The notes under the pieces were generated by a model that worked only from the letters and a program-made list of their open reading frames with translations, was not told where the DNA came from and did not search any database. 35,503 bases of DNA from an uncultured Pelagibacteraceae bacterium (GTDB taxonomy: Bacteria; Pseudomonadota; Alphaproteobacteria; Pelagibacterales; AG-422-B15), in assembly GCA_902605215.1 (NCBI GenBank), contig CACLBX010000001.1, forward strand, positions 1 through 35,503. The letters are read 5' to 3'. Positions 15,889-24,321 of the stretch are shown in pieces. The translations under genes and the position numbers were made by a program. The first letter of the stretch is position 1, and the number at the start of each line of letters is the position of its first letter.

Positions 15889-16350
15889 ATGCTTAAAGAA
15901 GGTCAAAAACTTCCATCCTTTAAGCTTAATAACCAAAGGGGTGATGCAGTTAAATTGCCAGCTAAAGATATGACCCTTATTTATTTTTATCCAAAAGCCG
16001 ATACCCCAGGCTGCACAAAGGAATCTTGTGAATTCCAAAGTAATTTAAAAAAATTCAACAAGTTTGAGACCACAGTTTTTGGAATTTCAAAAGACTCTGT
16101 TCAACGTCAAAGTAAATTCGCTGAAAAATATAAATTAAAATTTAATCTTCTTTCTGATGAGAGTGAAAAAATTTGCGAAAAATTTGGAGTTTGGGTTAAT
16201 AAAAGTATGTATGGACGAACCTATAAGGGAATTGAAAGATCAACTTTTCTTGTGGGCAAAAATGGCAAGATCCTGAAAATTTGGCGAAAAGTAAAAGTTA
16301 ATAATCATGTCGAGGAAGTTTTAGATACCATTAAAGTATTCAGTAAATGA
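15889..16350 (+). CDS. bcp: Thioredoxin-dependent peroxiredoxin (Bcp/PrxQ type)
   Basis: Bcp reduces hydrogen peroxide and organic peroxides using thioredoxin. The 153-residue protein has the peroxidatic site DTPGCTKESCEF, with Cys42 and the resolving Cys47 five residues on, the atypical 2-Cys pattern of the Bcp/PrxQ subgroup, and the late conserved RSTFLVGKNGKI strand. It starts 2 bp after hisB and overlaps hisH by 4 bp (ATGA), so it is translated inside the histidine operon, which is not its usual place. There is no obvious biochemical tie to histidine synthesis. Confidence 0.95.
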   Translation: MLKEGQKLPSFKLNNQRGDAVKLPAKDMTLIYFYPKADTPGCTKESCEFQSNLKKFNKFETTVFGISKDSVQRQSKFAEKYKLKFNLLSDESEKICEKFGVWVNKSMYGRTYKGIERSTFLVGKNGKILKIWRKVKVNNHVEEVLDTIKVFSK

Positions 16351-16982
16351 ATCTAGCTATAATAAATTTCGGTTCAGGAAATTTACATTCTGTTCATAAA
16401 GCTTTTGAAAGTGTAAGCTCAGATTTAAGCAATCCTTACAATATTATTGTGACCAATGATCCTAAAGAGATTCAGTCAGCCGATAAGATTGTGTTGCCTG
16501 GAGTAGGTGCTTTCGGTGATTGTAAAAATGCAATTTTAAACATAGAAGGTTTGCACGCATCACTTGAAGCTTCGGTTATAAAAAACAAAGTCCCTTTTAT
16601 GGGGATATGTGTGGGTATGCAGTTGCTGGCTGATCTATCATATGAGTTTGGTACACACTCAGGCTTTGGCTGGATACCAGGTGAAGTAAGAAGAATTACA
16701 TCTCCTAAAGAATATAAAATCCCTCACATGGGATGGAATGAGATTACGTTTTCAGACCACAAGTTATTTGATAATTGTGAGCAAGGGTCAGATTTTTATT
16801 TTGTTCACAGTTTTTATTTTCAGAATCAAAAAAATGAACATTCTATAGCTACGACTAAATACCCTGCTCAAATTACGGCGGCAGTTTGCAAGGAAAATAT
16901 ATGTGGTACACAATTCCATCCTGAAAAAAGCCATATAAATGGAAAAAAAATAATTCATAACTTTTTAGAGTGGAAGCCATAA
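16347..16982 (+). CDS. hisH: Imidazole glycerol phosphate synthase, glutaminase subunit HisH
   Basis: HisH releases ammonia from glutamine and passes it to HisF to form imidazole glycerol phosphate and AICAR. The 211-residue class I amidotransferase has the triad Cys88 (GICVGMQ), His191 and Glu193 (QFHPEKS). The N-terminal NFGSGNLHSV and LPGVGAFGDC segments are typical. An 8-residue stretch around SSDLSNPYN makes the early loop slightly longer than usual. Its stop shares one base with the hisA start (TAATG). Confidence 0.97.
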   Translation: MNLAIINFGSGNLHSVHKAFESVSSDLSNPYNIIVTNDPKEIQSADKIVLPGVGAFGDCKNAILNIEGLHASLEASVIKNKVPFMGICVGMQLLADLSYEFGTHSGFGWIPGEVRRITSPKEYKIPHMGWNEITFSDHKLFDNCEQGSDFYFVHSFYFQNQKNEHSIATTKYPAQITAAVCKENICGTQFHPEKSHINGKKIIHNFLEWKP

Positions 16983-17707
16983 TGATCTTATTTCCCGCTA
17001 TTGATTTGAAAGATGGTAAATGTGTGCGCCTTGTCCAGGGCGATTTTAATAAATCTACTACTTATAATAATTCACCTTTAGATCAGGCTAAGCTATTTGA
17101 AGATCTAGGGATAAGTTGGCTTCATTGTGTAGATTTAGATGGAGCTTTGGCGGGTCAATCAGAAAACGTAAAGTCAATTGAAGAGATTGCGTCAAAAACA
17201 AATTTGAAATTGCAATTTGGTGGAGGTATTCGAAATATAAAATCAGTTGAAACCTTAATCAACATTGGCATACAAAATGTAATACTTGGAACAGCAGCAT
17301 TTGAAGATTATGAATTATTTCAAACTGCTATTCAGAAATATCCAAACAAAATGTCTATTGCACTAGACATTAAAAATGAGCAAGTCGCTCTTCGTGGTTG
17401 GAGAGAAGTTAAGTCAATAAATCTCGAGAAATTTTTACTATCGATTGAAGGTTTAAAAATAAATTCAATTATATGCACAGACGTGATGAGAGATGGAATG
17501 AAAAAAGGAATTAACTTTGATATGCTGGAGAATGTCATGAAAATGACGAGCTTTTTGTGCGTTGCTTCAGGCGGCGTGTCGTCAATTGATGATATAAAAA
17601 ATATCAAAGGTAAAAACTACACTCAAATGAAAGGTGTCATTGTTGGTAAAGCAATTTATGACAAAAACATTGATATTAAAGACGCATTAAAAATATTAAG
17701 TAAATAA
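16982..17707 (+). CDS. hisA: Phosphoribosylformimino-5-aminoimidazole carboxamide ribotide isomerase
   Basis: HisA performs the Amadori-type isomerisation of ProFAR to PRFAR, the substrate of HisF-HisH. From ATG 16982 it has 241 residues; a GTG at 16970 would add four residues inside hisH and is less likely given the TAATG junction. It is a (beta-alpha)8 barrel with catalytic Asp8 ([10 protein letters not shown]), the phosphate-binding glycine loops FGGGIRN and ASGGVSS, and the second catalytic Asp in CTDVMRDG. It overlaps hisF by one base. Confidence 0.97.
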   Translation: MILFPAIDLKDGKCVRLVQGDFNKSTTYNNSPLDQAKLFEDLGISWLHCVDLDGALAGQSENVKSIEEIASKTNLKLQFGGGIRNIKSVETLINIGIQNVILGTAAFEDYELFQTAIQKYPNKMSIALDIKNEQVALRGWREVKSINLEKFLLSIEGLKINSIICTDVMRDGMKKGINFDMLENVMKMTSFLCVASGGVSSIDDIKNIKGKNYTQMKGVIVGKAIYDKNIDIKDALKILSK

Positions 17708-18465
17708 TGTTAAAAAAAAGAATTATACCCTGTTTAGATGTTGATAATGGCAGAGTTGTTAAAGGGGTTAATTTTATCGATCTAATTGATGCAGGAGATC
17801 CAGTCGAACAAGCTATAATCTATAATGCTGAAGGAGCTGATGAGCTTTGTTTTTTAGATATTACTGCGTCAAGTGATAACAGAGACACATTGCTAGAGGT
17901 GGTGAAAAAAACAGCTGAGAATTGTTTCATTCCACTTACTGTAGGTGGAGGTGTCAGGAATTTGGATGATATTTCACGTTTACTTCATTTTGGTGCAGAT
18001 AAAGTTTCAATAAATACAGCAGCAGTTGATAACATTGATTTAGTAGCTGAGGCTGCAAACAAGTATGGTTCATCAACAATCGTGATAGCTGTAGACGCAA
18101 AAGAAACCGCTGAAAATCAATGGAAAGTATTCACTCATGGTGGTAGAAAAGAAACCAACATTGATGTTGTTACTTACTGCAATGAAGTCGCAAAACTAGG
18201 TGCAGGAGAAATATTGCTTACATCAATGGATAGAGATGGAACAAAAAGTGGGTTTGACAATAAACTATTAAAAGCTGTTACTTCAAAAGTTAATGTACCG
18301 GTTATTGCGTCAGGTGGGGTTGGCAACTTGAGTCATCTTCTCGATGGCATTCTTGAAGGGGAGGCAAGTGCATTACTTGCTGCTTCTATTTTTCACTTTG
18401 GTGAATACAGCATAGGTGAAGTTAAAAGATATCTTGCTGATAATAATATTCCAGTTAGGATCTAA
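17707..18465 (+). CDS. hisF: Imidazole glycerol phosphate synthase, cyclase subunit HisF
   Basis: HisF joins ammonia to PRFAR and cleaves it to imidazole glycerol phosphate and AICAR, linking histidine and purine synthesis. The 252-residue barrel starts with the typical [18 protein letters not shown], with catalytic Asp11; the second catalytic Asp is in the VAVDAK-like strand, and the phosphate loops are VGGGVRN and ASGGVGN. The [16 protein letters not shown] segment is conserved. Length is normal (E. coli 258). It is followed after 2 bp by the DUF1330 gene. Confidence 0.98.
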   Translation: MLKKRIIPCLDVDNGRVVKGVNFIDLIDAGDPVEQAIIYNAEGADELCFLDITASSDNRDTLLEVVKKTAENCFIPLTVGGGVRNLDDISRLLHFGADKVSINTAAVDNIDLVAEAANKYGSSTIVIAVDAKETAENQWKVFTHGGRKETNIDVVTYCNEVAKLGAGEILLTSMDRDGTKSGFDNKLLKAVTSKVNVPVIASGGVGNLSHLLDGILEGEASALLAASIFHFGEYSIGEVKRYLADNNIPVRI

Positions 18466-18467
18466 TC

Positions 18468-18755
18468 ATGAAAGGTTATTGGATTGCAAAAGTAAATGTA
18501 CTTCATCCCGATAAACAAAAGATGTATGCTGAACTTGCTTCTAAGGCAGTGCAAAAATACGATGGTAAGTTCTTAGTGCGTGGAGGAAGTCAAGTTATTG
18601 CTGAGGGAAAAAAGTACGAACGAAATGTCGTCGTAGAATACTCCTCATTCGATAATGCAAAAAAAGCTTATAACAGCAAAGAGTATCAAGAGGCAAAAAA
18701 ATTGCTTGGTGAAGATAAGGATAGACTTTTTGCAATTGTTGAAGGTTATGAATAA
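18468..18755 (+). CDS. DUF1330 family protein
   Basis: The 95-residue protein belongs to the DUF1330 family (small dimeric alpha-beta barrel fold, function unknown). Recognisable features are the KGYWIAKVNV start, YAELASKAVQKYDGKFLVRGG, and VVVEYSSFDNAKKAYNSKEYQ, the usual W/Y-x-S-x-E-x-A-x-x-x-Y-x-S-x-x-Y pattern. It sits between hisF and hisE, sharing one base with hisE (TAATG), so it must be co-translated with histidine genes. The reason is not evident; a chance insertion or a moonlighting role are both open. Confidence 0.85.
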   Translation: MKGYWIAKVNVLHPDKQKMYAELASKAVQKYDGKFLVRGGSQVIAEGKKYERNVVVEYSSFDNAKKAYNSKEYQEAKKLLGEDKDRLFAIVEGYE

Positions 18756-19063
18756 TGGTTAATAAAGTTGATGTTCTTGTTCGATTATTTGAGACTATTG
18801 AAAAACGTTCAAAAGAAGATCCCTCTAAATCATACACAGCCAAGCTCTTATCTGAAGGTAAAGCTAAATGCATTGAAAAATTAAAAGAAGAGTCTCTTGA
18901 AACAGTTGAAGCTGCAGAGCAAGATAACGCAGAACAAATAATATATGAATCTGCCGATCTCATATATCATTTGCTTGTACTCTGGAAAAAATTTGATATT
19001 TCAGCTGATCAAATATACACAGAGCTGGAAAGCAGGGAAGGTAAAACAGGGTTACGTAAATAA
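18755..19063 (+). CDS. hisE: Phosphoribosyl-ATP pyrophosphatase
   Basis: HisE hydrolyses phosphoribosyl-ATP to phosphoribosyl-AMP (histidine pathway, step 2). The 102-residue all-helical MazG-like protein has the metal-binding pattern EKLKEESLETVEAA with the E-x-x-E pair, followed by YESADLIYHLLVLW (second acidic site), and the end ESREGKTGLRK. It is a separate HisE with no HisI fused; hisI, hisG, hisD and hisC are not in this window. It is linked on both sides by TAATG one-base overlaps. Confidence 0.96.
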   Translation: MVNKVDVLVRLFETIEKRSKEDPSKSYTAKLLSEGKAKCIEKLKEESLETVEAAEQDNAEQIIYESADLIYHLLVLWKKFDISADQIYTELESREGKTGLRK

Positions 19064-19446
19064 TGAGTTACGACAAAGATAATATATTTGCAAAAATAAT
19101 AAGAGGTGAGATTCCCTGTGATAAAATATATGAAGATGACTTTGTACTTTCTTTTAAAGATATAAGGCCTCAAGCACCTTCCCACGCATTAATTATTCCT
19201 AAAGGCAACTATCTAGACATTAATGACTTTAGTTTAAACGCCAGTGATAATGAAATTATTGGGTTTAATAGGGCTATTGCGAAGGTTGCGGATATGTTGG
19301 GTATTAGTGAAAATTCAGGAGGAAATGGTTATAGAGTTATAGCGAATGCTGGAAATGACGCACATCAAGAAGTACCACATCTTCACTTTCATTTATTAGC
19401 TGGAAAACCTCTAGGTCCAATGGTTTTTCCAGAAAAACCAAATTAA
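19063..19446 (+). CDS. HIT family purine-nucleotide phosphoramidase (HinT-like)
   Basis: HIT proteins hydrolyse adenosine 5'-phosphoramidates and related nucleotides. The 127-residue protein has DNIFAKIIRGEIPCDKIYED at the start (in part), the FKDIRPQAPSHALIIPK strand, and the triad motif VPHLHFHLLAGK (His-x-His-x-His) near the C-terminus. ATG at 19063 overlaps the hisE stop by one base. HIT genes follow hisE in some alphaproteobacteria. The substrate is not known. Confidence 0.93.
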   Translation: MSYDKDNIFAKIIRGEIPCDKIYEDDFVLSFKDIRPQAPSHALIIPKGNYLDINDFSLNASDNEIIGFNRAIAKVADMLGISENSGGNGYRVIANAGNDAHQEVPHLHFHLLAGKPLGPMVFPEKPN

Positions 19447-19458
19447 GAGTAATTTATA

Positions 19459-19917
19459 ATGACAAGTAAGATTTCAGACGAAGAACTGGTAAATTTATTT
19501 AATAAAAATAAATTATTTAACCTATTCAATATGACAGTTCTTGAAGTGAATACTGATGCTGGAAGTATTAAAATGGAATTTGAAGTAGAGCAAAAATATT
19601 GTAATCCTGCAGGTGATGTTCAAGGAGGTATCGTAAGTGGGATGGTTGATGATGCTACTGCTCTTGCCTTTATCTTTCAGAACCATTTTAAGAAAAGACC
19701 GCCAACTATAGAACTAAAAACTAATTTTTTATATCCTACAAAACCAGGAAAAGTAATTGGATATGGCCAAGTAGTTAAATCAGGAAAAAATATTGCTTTC
19801 CTAGAAGGAAGACTTGAACAAAACAACAGAACTGTAGTTACAGCCACATCTACTTGTGTAATTGTAGATATGCCTCAAGTAAATTTAAAAAAAATGATGG
19901 GAGAAAAAAATGATTAA
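19459..19917 (+). CDS. PaaI-family thioesterase (hotdog fold)
   Basis: The 152-residue protein belongs to the PaaI-type acyl-CoA thioesterases. The hotdog helix region reads CNPAGDVQGGIVSGMVDDATALAF, given here in parts around residues 48-71, with the conserved aspartate in MVDDA at the end of the helix and the Q-G-G motif. ELKTNFLYP (about 88-96) is the usual following strand. It starts 12 bp after the HIT gene and overlaps the next oxidoreductase gene by 8 bp. The substrate is unknown. Confidence 0.85.
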   Translation: MTSKISDEELVNLFNKNKLFNLFNMTVLEVNTDAGSIKMEFEVEQKYCNPAGDVQGGIVSGMVDDATALAFIFQNHFKKRPPTIELKTNFLYPTKPGKVIGYGQVVKSGKNIAFLEGRLEQNNRTVVTATSTCVIVDMPQVNLKKMMGEKND

Positions 19918-20926
19918 TAAACAATGGATACTAAAAAATTTCCCTGTAGGAGATATCAAAGAAGGAGATTTAATTATGGAAGAAAATTCTGTTCCAGAAT
20001 TAAATGAAAATGACGTTTTGATAAGGAATATTTATTTATCACTTGATCCCGCTAATAGAGGATGGATGAGTGGGCGTGCTTCTTATGTTGATGCAATGCA
20101 AACCGGAGACGTTATGAGAGGCGGAACAATAGGCATAGTTGAGAAATCAAAAAACCAGAAATTTAAAGAAGGTGAGATTGTTAATTGTATGGGTGGATGG
20201 CAAGAATATTTTATCACCAATGGTAAAGGTGTTAGACAAATACCACAAGGTACCGGTTTTCCATTAGATAGTTACATGAGTATTTTGGGAATGACAGGGA
20301 TGACAGCTTATTTTGGTTTACTAGATATTACAAAACCTCAACCAGGTGAAACATTAGTTGTTTCAGCTGCAGCGGGTGCCGTAGGTTCTATAGTTTGCCA
20401 AATTGGAAAAATAAAAGGATGCAAAGTTATCGGTATCGCTGGTTCTGATGAAAAGTGTCAGTGGTTAGTAAATGATCTTGGCATAGATGGAGCAATAAAT
20501 TACAAAACAGAAAATATTAGAAAAAGACTTAAAGATCTTTGTTCTGATGGAGTTGATATATATTTTGAAAATGTTGGAGGAACCATTACGGATGCTGTCC
20601 TTACAAGAATGAATATAAATGGAAGAATAAGTTTATGCGGCTTAATATCTGGCTATAACGCTGAATCATTAGTGCCTGGACCAGCATGGGGAAACCTATT
20701 GATCAAAAGAATAATGCTTAAAGGTTTCATTGTTTTTGACTATTTTAAAAGATACATAGAGGCTTACCAAGACCTTACAACTTGGATCAAAGAGGGAAAA
20801 ATTAAATATAAAAATCATATAGTTCCTGGTTTAGAGAATGCAGAAAACTCTATTAAAAAGTTATTTTCAGGAGAAAATGAGGGGAAATTAATAATAAAAG
20901 TTTCAGAAGACACGACTCAAAATTAA
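19910..20926 (+). CDS. NADP-dependent medium-chain oxidoreductase (CurA/leukotriene B4 dehydrogenase-like)
   Basis: The 338-residue protein is a zinc-free MDR-superfamily reductase. It has the CurA/LTB4DH N-terminal segment ending YLSLDPANRGWMS, the MRGG segment, GMTGMTAYFGLLDI, and the NADP-binding loop AAAGAVGSIVCQ with KVIGIAGSDEKC. FENVGG and the LCGLISGYN segment also match. These enzymes reduce the double bond of alpha,beta-unsaturated ketones and aldehydes. GGGAG-like purines precede the ATG (GGGAG at 19899-19903), giving a good ribosome binding site inside the PaaI gene. The link with the adjacent thioesterase is only positional. Confidence 0.9.
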   Translation: MINKQWILKNFPVGDIKEGDLIMEENSVPELNENDVLIRNIYLSLDPANRGWMSGRASYVDAMQTGDVMRGGTIGIVEKSKNQKFKEGEIVNCMGGWQEYFITNGKGVRQIPQGTGFPLDSYMSILGMTGMTAYFGLLDITKPQPGETLVVSAAAGAVGSIVCQIGKIKGCKVIGIAGSDEKCQWLVNDLGIDGAINYKTENIRKRLKDLCSDGVDIYFENVGGTITDAVLTRMNINGRISLCGLISGYNAESLVPGPAWGNLLIKRIMLKGFIVFDYFKRYIEAYQDLTTWIKEGKIKYKNHIVPGLENAENSIKKLFSGENEGKLIIKVSEDTTQN

Positions 20927-20930
20927 ACCA

Positions 20931-21911
20931 ATGAAAAAAGTTTTAATCTTCAGCAATGGGGAGCAAATTGGAGATGGCATTTTAAAATTGCCAATTGTTT
21001 ATCAATTAAAAGATAGATTTCCAAATTATGAAATTCATTGGATGACTGACACAATCTATACGGAGTATAATAAAAGACTAAAAAAGTTTACCTCAAACTA
21101 TATCGACAAAATATGGGAAAAAGCAAAACTAAACCCCTTCTTTTGGAAAAAAATCTCAAATGTTTATAATTTAAATAACGAAGAATTTGATATTATTATT
21201 GATACGCAAAAAGCTGTGCCCAGAACCATTGCCTTAAAGAGGCTAAAAACAAAAATTTTTATTTCATCTGCGGCTAATTGGTTTTTTTCCAACTTAAAAC
21301 CCAAAGCTTTTAGTAAAGAAAGAAAATTTTATATAAAAAGTATTATTGAAATGCTTGACCTAGTTTCCAATTATGAAGATAAAAAACAATTTGAAATAGA
21401 TATTCCTCAAGCAATAACAGAGACCTTAAATAAATTGTTTGACCCCAGTAAAAAGTATATTGGTATTGCGCCTGGTTCAAATACTCCAACAAGGATTTGG
21501 TCATTTGATAAATACTTAGAAGTAGCTAAATTTTATGAAAAAAAAGATTTCAATATTGTTTTTTTTCTTGGACCAGAGGAACAAAATCTTCGTAAAGAAA
21601 TAATTGATGTTATAGATAATCCTCTTTTTCCTGAAGAAGAAGTTGCAAATTATCCAGGAATTGAAGTGGTAATGGCATCAACAAATTATTTAGATATTGC
21701 TATAACTAATGATAGCGGAACTGGTCAAATGCTCTCAACTAATATGTGTCCATTGTTAAAAATCTGTGGTCCAACAAGTGCAGTCAAATTTTTAAATGAT
21801 CAATTCACAAACATTAATTTTATTGCATCACAGAGTTTTGGTGGAGATGACATAGATTTAATAACTTCAGATGCAGTAATTAATGAAATTGATAAAATTT
21901 TAGATAGTTAA
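20931..21911 (+). CDS. Glycosyltransferase family 9 (heptosyltransferase-like)
   Basis: The 326-residue protein looks like an ADP-heptose:LPS heptosyltransferase of family GT9. The N-terminal domain opens KVLIFSNGEQIGDGILKLP, where the family has an (S)-x-GD-x-x-x-x-xP loop, followed by FDIIIDTQ. The C-terminal donor domain has IGIAPGSNTPTRIWSFDKY (in part, the family GAS-x-x-x-K/R-x-W motif) and the late AITNDSGTGQMLS segment, where GT9 has NDSGPMHLA. It probably adds a sugar to an outer-membrane lipid; donor and acceptor are unknown. It starts 4 bp after the oxidoreductase stop and ends 3 bp from the convergent kinase gene, leaving no room for a hairpin terminator. Confidence 0.82.
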   Translation: MKKVLIFSNGEQIGDGILKLPIVYQLKDRFPNYEIHWMTDTIYTEYNKRLKKFTSNYIDKIWEKAKLNPFFWKKISNVYNLNNEEFDIIIDTQKAVPRTIALKRLKTKIFISSAANWFFSNLKPKAFSKERKFYIKSIIEMLDLVSNYEDKKQFEIDIPQAITETLNKLFDPSKKYIGIAPGSNTPTRIWSFDKYLEVAKFYEKKDFNIVFFLGPEEQNLRKEIIDVIDNPLFPEEEVANYPGIEVVMASTNYLDIAITNDSGTGQMLSTNMCPLLKICGPTSAVKFLNDQFTNINFIASQSFGGDDIDLITSDAVINEIDKILDS

Positions 21912-21914
21912 ATT

Positions 21915-22868
21915 TTATAATCTAGCCCCGTAGATTTGTATTACCTTTGAAGCAAATCTAACTCCTTCTTTGCCACACTCTTCAAGGGGCTGTCCCTGAA
22001 TATATTTTAATAAAAATCCTGCTGCAAATAGATCGCCAGCTCCCGTTGTATCAACAAGGTTATCTATTTTTTGGGGTTCAATTTTAATTACTTCTTCATT
22101 ATTTATAATTATTGCCCCATTTTCACCAAGTGTTATTGCGAATATCTTATTTCTATCTTTGATAATGTTTATGCTCTCATCCAAGTCTGATGTTCCTAAT
22201 AGAGATTTAATCTCCTCTTCGTTTGCAAAAATAATATCAGCTTCTTCATTAATTAAACTTAAAAAACTCTCTTTAAAACGTTCAATACAAAATACGTCAG
22301 ATACACTGAAGGCTACAATTTTATTATTTTCCTTAGCCACCTTTGTCGCTTTCTTGATTGCAACTTGGGCATCATCTAGGTCCCAAAGATATCCCTCTAG
22401 ATAAGTGATTTTTGATTGTGAAATAACATCTTCATTAACATCATCGGAATTTAGCTTTTGGGAAATTCCTAAATACGTACTCATTGTCCTTTGAGCATCA
22501 GGGGTTACCATAACTAAGCATCGTCCTGTTTCACTCTCGTCAGACTGAGGGACATTCGCAAAAAATACATTTTCTTTATTTAATCCATCAACAAATGCGT
22601 TCCCTACTTCATCTATTCCAACTTTTCCAATAAAAGCTGTTTTCATATTATTTTGAGCTAGAGCAACTATTGAGTTTGCAACTGATCCACCAGAAACAGT
22701 TTTTTTAATATCAATTTTTCCTGAGATATTTTTAATACCATCTAAGTCCACTAAAGACATGAGGCCTTTTCTCAATTCGTGCTCATTCAAAAATTGATCT
22801 TCTACGTCTGTAATTACGTCAACAATAGAATTACCAATACCTACGATGTCATATTTATTATCTACCAT
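21915..22868 (-). CDS. PfkB-family carbohydrate/nucleoside kinase (adenosine kinase-like)
   Basis: The 317-residue ribokinase-fold protein (start ATG 22868, preceded by GGTGGAG; a TTG at 22880 would extend it by four residues) has the PfkB marks: VGIGNSIVDV at the start, the SGGSVANS glycine pair (59-66), and the second signature DTTGAGDLFAAGF (273-285) with catalytic Asp279 and the anion hole. IIFANEEEI (212-220) is typical of the adenosine kinase-like subgroup common in alphaproteobacteria. It overlaps the SDR gene end by 7 bp. Ribokinase or another sugar kinase cannot be excluded. Confidence 0.85.
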   Translation of the reverse strand: MVDNKYDIVGIGNSIVDVITDVEDQFLNEHELRKGLMSLVDLDGIKNISGKIDIKKTVSGGSVANSIVALAQNNMKTAFIGKVGIDEVGNAFVDGLNKENVFFANVPQSDESETGRCLVMVTPDAQRTMSTYLGISQKLNSDDVNEDVISQSKITYLEGYLWDLDDAQVAIKKATKVAKENNKIVAFSVSDVFCIERFKESFLSLINEEADIIFANEEEIKSLLGTSDLDESINIIKDRNKIFAITLGENGAIIINNEEVIKIEPQKIDNLVDTTGAGDLFAAGFLLKYIQGQPLEECGKEGVRFASKVIQIYGARL

Positions 22869-23590
22869 GTCTCCACCCAAGGACGCAGATCTATTTCATA
22901 AGTCCACGCGTTTTTTGGTTGATTATGTATCATTAAGTAGTTCTGTGCAATATCATCTGGATTCATTAGTCCATCAACTTTTTTCTTTTCTTTCACATAA
23001 TCGGGAAATAATTCATTGACCCATGGGGTATCAATTGCCCCATCAATAACAATATGTGCAACATGAATTCCTTTAGGTCCTAACTCTCTTGCCATACTCT
23101 GTGATAGAGCCCGCTTTGCATGCTTTGCTCCTGAAAAAGCGGCAAAACCCTCTTTACCTCTGACGCTTGCTGATGCACCAGTAAAAATTATAGTCCCTTT
23201 TTTTCTAGGAACCATTTTTTTTGCAACTTCTCTTCCCATAAGAAATGCACCGAAAGCAGCCATTTCCCAAACTTTATAATACTTTCTAGATGTTGTCTCT
23301 AATATGCCATACCTGATATTTGCCCCTATGTTGTATACTGCAACCAAGATCTTTCCGATTTCGTTTTCAACTTTATTAATTAAGCTAATGACATCATCCT
23401 CTTTTCTCGCATCAAGTGAATAAAAGAAACATTCACCACCATTTTTTTTAATTTCTTCAGCTAACTCAGATAACTTATCACCATTTCTTCTTGCAACCAC
23501 AACAGTAAACCCATCATTTGCAAAAACTCTTGCTATTGACGAACCTAGACTATCACCAGCGCCAATTATCAATGCTACTTTATTTGTCAT
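22862..23590 (-). CDS. Short-chain dehydrogenase/reductase family protein lacking the catalytic tyrosine
   Basis: The 242-residue protein has an SDR fold: the nucleotide-binding loop IGAGDSLGSSIA (9-20), an ARR segment after beta2 suggesting NADP preference, YNIGA in place of NNAGA (86-90), TGAS with Ser140, and late IDGAIDTPW. The catalytic Y-x-x-x-K is changed to F-x-x-x-K: Phe152 stands where Tyr is expected and Lys156 is kept (AAFSGAK). The following SMARELGPKGIHVAHIVIDG segment resembles a wider SDR subgroup. A classic SDR redox step seems unlikely unless another residue replaces the tyrosine. It is co-transcribed with the PfkB kinase gene. Confidence 0.85.
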   Translation of the reverse strand: MTNKVALIIGAGDSLGSSIARVFANDGFTVVVARRNGDKLSELAEEIKKNGGECFFYSLDARKEDDVISLINKVENEIGKILVAVYNIGANIRYGILETTSRKYYKVWEMAAFGAFLMGREVAKKMVPRKKGTIIFTGASASVRGKEGFAAFSGAKHAKRALSQSMARELGPKGIHVAHIVIDGAIDTPWVNELFPDYVKEKKKVDGLMNPDDIAQNYLMIHNQPKNAWTYEIDLRPWVETW

Positions 23591-23649
23591 ATCGAAAGAA
23601 CTCTAGCAGTTACCGTCAAACTATCAACTCCCTATTGTAAATATATCTA

Positions 23650-24303
23650 TTAAGGTTTTTTTGTTTGTACTGGCTTTTTTCTGTCAGGAAAACAGGTCTT
23701 GCAAATCTTACATTCTAAGCCAAAACATTTTCTTGCTTCACAATACTCTCTTCCATAAAAAATAATTTGTAAATGAAGTTTATTCCAACTATTCATTGGA
23801 AAGATTTTTTTTAAATCTTTTTCTGTTTGAGTTACATTTTTTCCATTAGTAAGTCCCCATCTTTGCGCTAATCGATGAATATGTGTGTCAACAGGAAAAG
23901 CTGGATGACCAAAACCTTGTGACATTACTACACTGGCTGTTTTATGGCCAACACCAGGAAGCTTTTCAAGTTCGTCAAAACTTTCTGGTACCTTGCCACT
24001 GAAATTATTTACTAATATTTTAGATAATCTATGGATTGCGCTAGACTTCTGGGGGGCAAGGCCACACGGTCTTATAATTTTGTATATTTTATTTTTAGAT
24101 AACGTTTGCATTTTTTTTGCATTATTTGCTTCTTTAAAAAGTATTGGTGTAATTTCATTCACTCTTTTATCAGTACATTGTGCACTTAAAAGAACAGAAA
24201 TTAAAAGTTCAAATTTGTTCTTGTGATTTAGAGGTATAGGAGTTTTAGGATATATTTTATTTAATATACCCATTATTTTTGTTGCACGTTCAGCTCTTTG
24301 CAT
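23650..24303 (-). CDS. nth: Endonuclease III (DNA glycosylase/AP lyase)
   Basis: Nth removes oxidised pyrimidines and nicks abasic sites in base-excision repair. The 217-residue protein has the helix-hairpin-helix LPGVGHKTASVV with catalytic Lys121, and VDTHIHR with Asp139. Early LLSAQCTDKRVN is typical. The C-terminal iron-sulfur region has five cysteines (188, 193, 198, 201 and 204) instead of the usual C-x6-C-x2-C-x5-C; a C-x9-C-x2-C-x2-C reading is possible. It is 18 bp downstream of dapB on the same strand. Confidence 0.95.
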   Translation of the reverse strand: MQRAERATKIMGILNKIYPKTPIPLNHKNKFELLISVLLSAQCTDKRVNEITPILFKEANNAKKMQTLSKNKIYKIIRPCGLAPQKSSAIHRLSKILVNNFSGKVPESFDELEKLPGVGHKTASVVMSQGFGHPAFPVDTHIHRLAQRWGLTNGKNVTQTEKDLKKIFPMNSWNKLHLQIIFYGREYCEARKCFGLECKICKTCFPDRKKPVQTKKP

Positions 24304-24321
24304 AAGCTATTTATTACTTTT

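Noticed and set aside
16970-16981. GTG start for hisA
   Set aside because: ATG 16982 gives the family N-terminus and a TAATG junction like those of its neighbours.
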